Below are positions 4,280-5,051 of a stretch of 5,051 nt of DNA, piece by piece (within the stretch, counting starts at the first letter, position 1; each line of letters starts with the position of its first letter). The position numbers and the translations under genes were made by a program. This DNA comes from an uncultured Chloroflexota bacterium. GTDB lineage: Bacteria; Chloroflexota; Anaerolineae; Promineifilales; Promineifilaceae. Under the pieces are notes generated by a model, which did not search any database, was not told the DNA's origin, and saw only the letters and a list, made by a program, of their open reading frames with translations. The stretch spans positions 1 to 5,051 of the forward strand of contig CALFEW010000702.1 in NCBI GenBank assembly GCA_937958365.1. The letters are read 5' to 3'.

Positions 4280-5051
4280 TCATCGCGCATGAACCGTGAT
4301 CACCGTTGGCAGTAAGCTGAACGCCGGAATTTCCACGGCCGTTTCCCCCATCAGCAGCATGCCCGTCGAAGGGCCGCCATCCAGGTTGAAGGCGATGTCC
4401 AGGTCCAGGTCGGAACCGGCCAGCCAGGCGCTGAACTCGTGCAAAGTCAGGCTGCCCCAGGGGGCGAAGATGAAGAGGAGTCGGCCGGCGTTGTCTTGCC
4501 CAACGGCCGTGCGCCGTGCGGCCACGCCGTCTTCGTTGGGATAGCCCAACGTGCCGCCGGGCTGCACCAGCATAGGAAAGGATTGCAAGGCGTACAGGAG
4601 CGGTTCGTCGGTGGTATACGGCCGTTCGCGCAGCCAGCGCAGTTCCGGGCCATGTTCATCAATCGCCAGCATTCCGGCAAACTCGCCATAGCTGCTGCCG
4701 CTGGCCTGCCCCGCCACGATGATCAGGCCGGTGGCGACGTTTTCCGGGGTGAAATAGCCGCCGTTTACCACCAGCAGCGCACCCGTCTCTGCCTGCCACT
4801 GCGGGATGGACTGCGGCGCGCCGGGCCGATAGCCGATGCGGAAGGTGAACAGCGCCGGGTCCAGGCGCAGCAAAAAGAGCCGTTCACGGGCCGCGCCAGC
4901 CTCATCAAACAAATGCAGGGTGCGCTGTTCCAGGCCGGGATGGACTGTCTGCCAGCCGGTGTCGGGGATGGGCGTAGGGATGGGTGTGGCGGTCAGGGAG
5001 GGGTCGGTGGGGGGAACGGCCGTCTCCATGACTGACGGTGACGCGGCTGTG
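4280..5051 (-). CDS. Phosphodiester glycosidase family protein (NAGPA/DUF2233), partial
   Basis: The reading frame is open to the right edge, so the N-terminus is missing; an ATG at 5029 is in frame but is probably not the true start. Counting from that Met, residues 5-24 are rich in Pro and Thr (PPTDPSLTATPIPTPIPDTG), the type of linker that follows a signal or lipoprotein peptide in secreted proteins. The catalytic domain of about 220 residues shows NGGYF at 89-93, QSFPMLV at 149-155, RRTAVGQD at 172-179 and the signature NLDGGPSTG at 215-223, all typical of the family of N-acetylglucosamine-1-phosphodiester alpha-N-acetylglucosaminidase. In bacteria these proteins are thought to cleave phosphodiester-linked or other glycans outside the cytoplasm; the substrate here is unknown. 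The stop lies 67 bp upstream of the rplU promoter -35 and the gene is probably unrelated to the operon. Two bases after its stop is an ACGGCCGT octamer. Confidence 0.85.
   Translation of the reverse strand, partial: TAASPSVMETAVPPTDPSLTATPIPTPIPDTGWQTVHPGLEQRTLHLFDEAGAARERLFLLRLDPALFTFRIGYRPGAPQSIPQWQAETGALLVVNGGYFTPENVATGLIIVAGQASGSSYGEFAGMLAIDEHGPELRWLRERPYTTDEPLLYALQSFPMLVQPGGTLGYPNEDGVAARRTAVGQDNAGRLLFIFAPWGSLTLHEFSAWLAGSDLDLDIAFNLDGGPSTGMLLMGETAVEIPAFSLLPTVITVHAR

Larger units (their letters stand above)
484..5023. repeat. Dispersed palindromic octamer ACGGCCGT, 14 copies
   Basis: Exact copies start at 484, 535, 731, 977, 1148, 1455, 3030, 3535, 3718, 4271, 4335, 4503, 4618 and 5016. 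The sequence is its own reverse complement, so strand is not defined. Copies in genes fall in all three frames (Thr-Ala-Val six times, Gly-Arg four, Arg-Pro two) and two are intergenic. None occurs in tdk or hpt, where only near matches are seen (2021, 2161 region, 2255 region). At the window's composition about 0.1 copies are expected by chance. Confidence 0.85.

Noticed and set aside
4439..5035. Plus-strand open frame of 198 codons opposite the glycosidase gene
   Set aside because: Antisense shadow; the minus-strand frame has clear family motifs and the plus-strand product does not.

Overview
The window is a gene-dense, GC-rich piece of bacterial chromosome. All six protein genes lie on the minus strand, so transcription runs from high to low coordinates. 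I see no transposase, phage, CRISPR or RNA gene. The combination of a Pro/Thr-rich secreted glycosidase-like protein, a DUF5678-like domain on a tRNA nucleotidyltransferase-type enzyme, heptamer repeats and a very abundant palindromic octamer suggests a member of the Chloroflexota, perhaps Anaerolineae. This placement is an inference from style; no marker gene was compared.

Layout in transcription order. At 5051-4280 is the C-terminal part of a secreted phosphodiester glycosidase (NAGPA/DUF2233 family), open at the window edge. A 193-bp intergenic stretch follows with a fully consensus sigma-70 type promoter (TTGACA, 17 bp, TATAAT) and a roughly 90-nt leader. The leader can form an upstream hairpin and a terminator-like hairpin with a U-run that abuts the rplU Shine-Dalgarno. 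A 7-nt segment can pair with either, as expected for an attenuator. The ribosomal protein genes come next: rplU (bL21, GTG start), rpmA (bL27) and a long rpmE (bL31). The rpmE product carries a C-terminal domain that closely resembles the DNA-binding C-terminal domain of the RNA polymerase alpha subunit. A strong hairpin capped by a GUAA tetraloop separates rpmE from tdk (thymidine kinase). The tdk gene overlaps hpt (hypoxanthine phosphoribosyltransferase) by 8 bp, giving a two-gene nucleotide salvage unit. The rpmE-tdk adjacency is also known from Bacillus.

Immediately after the hpt stop codon is a 99-bp array of 7-bp units arranged as an imperfect inverted repeat. The last gene encodes a 543-residue CCA-adding enzyme / poly(A) polymerase family protein with an HD domain. 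A short AT-rich hairpin at the left edge may end this unit.

The palindrome ACGGCCGT occurs 14 times in 5 kb, in all three reading frames and between genes, roughly 100-fold more often than base composition predicts. It behaves like a genome-wide DNA-level signal comparable in style to HIP1 of cyanobacteria. The bL31-alphaCTD fusion, the rplU leader switch, the octamer and the heptamer array are the observations most worth a second look.
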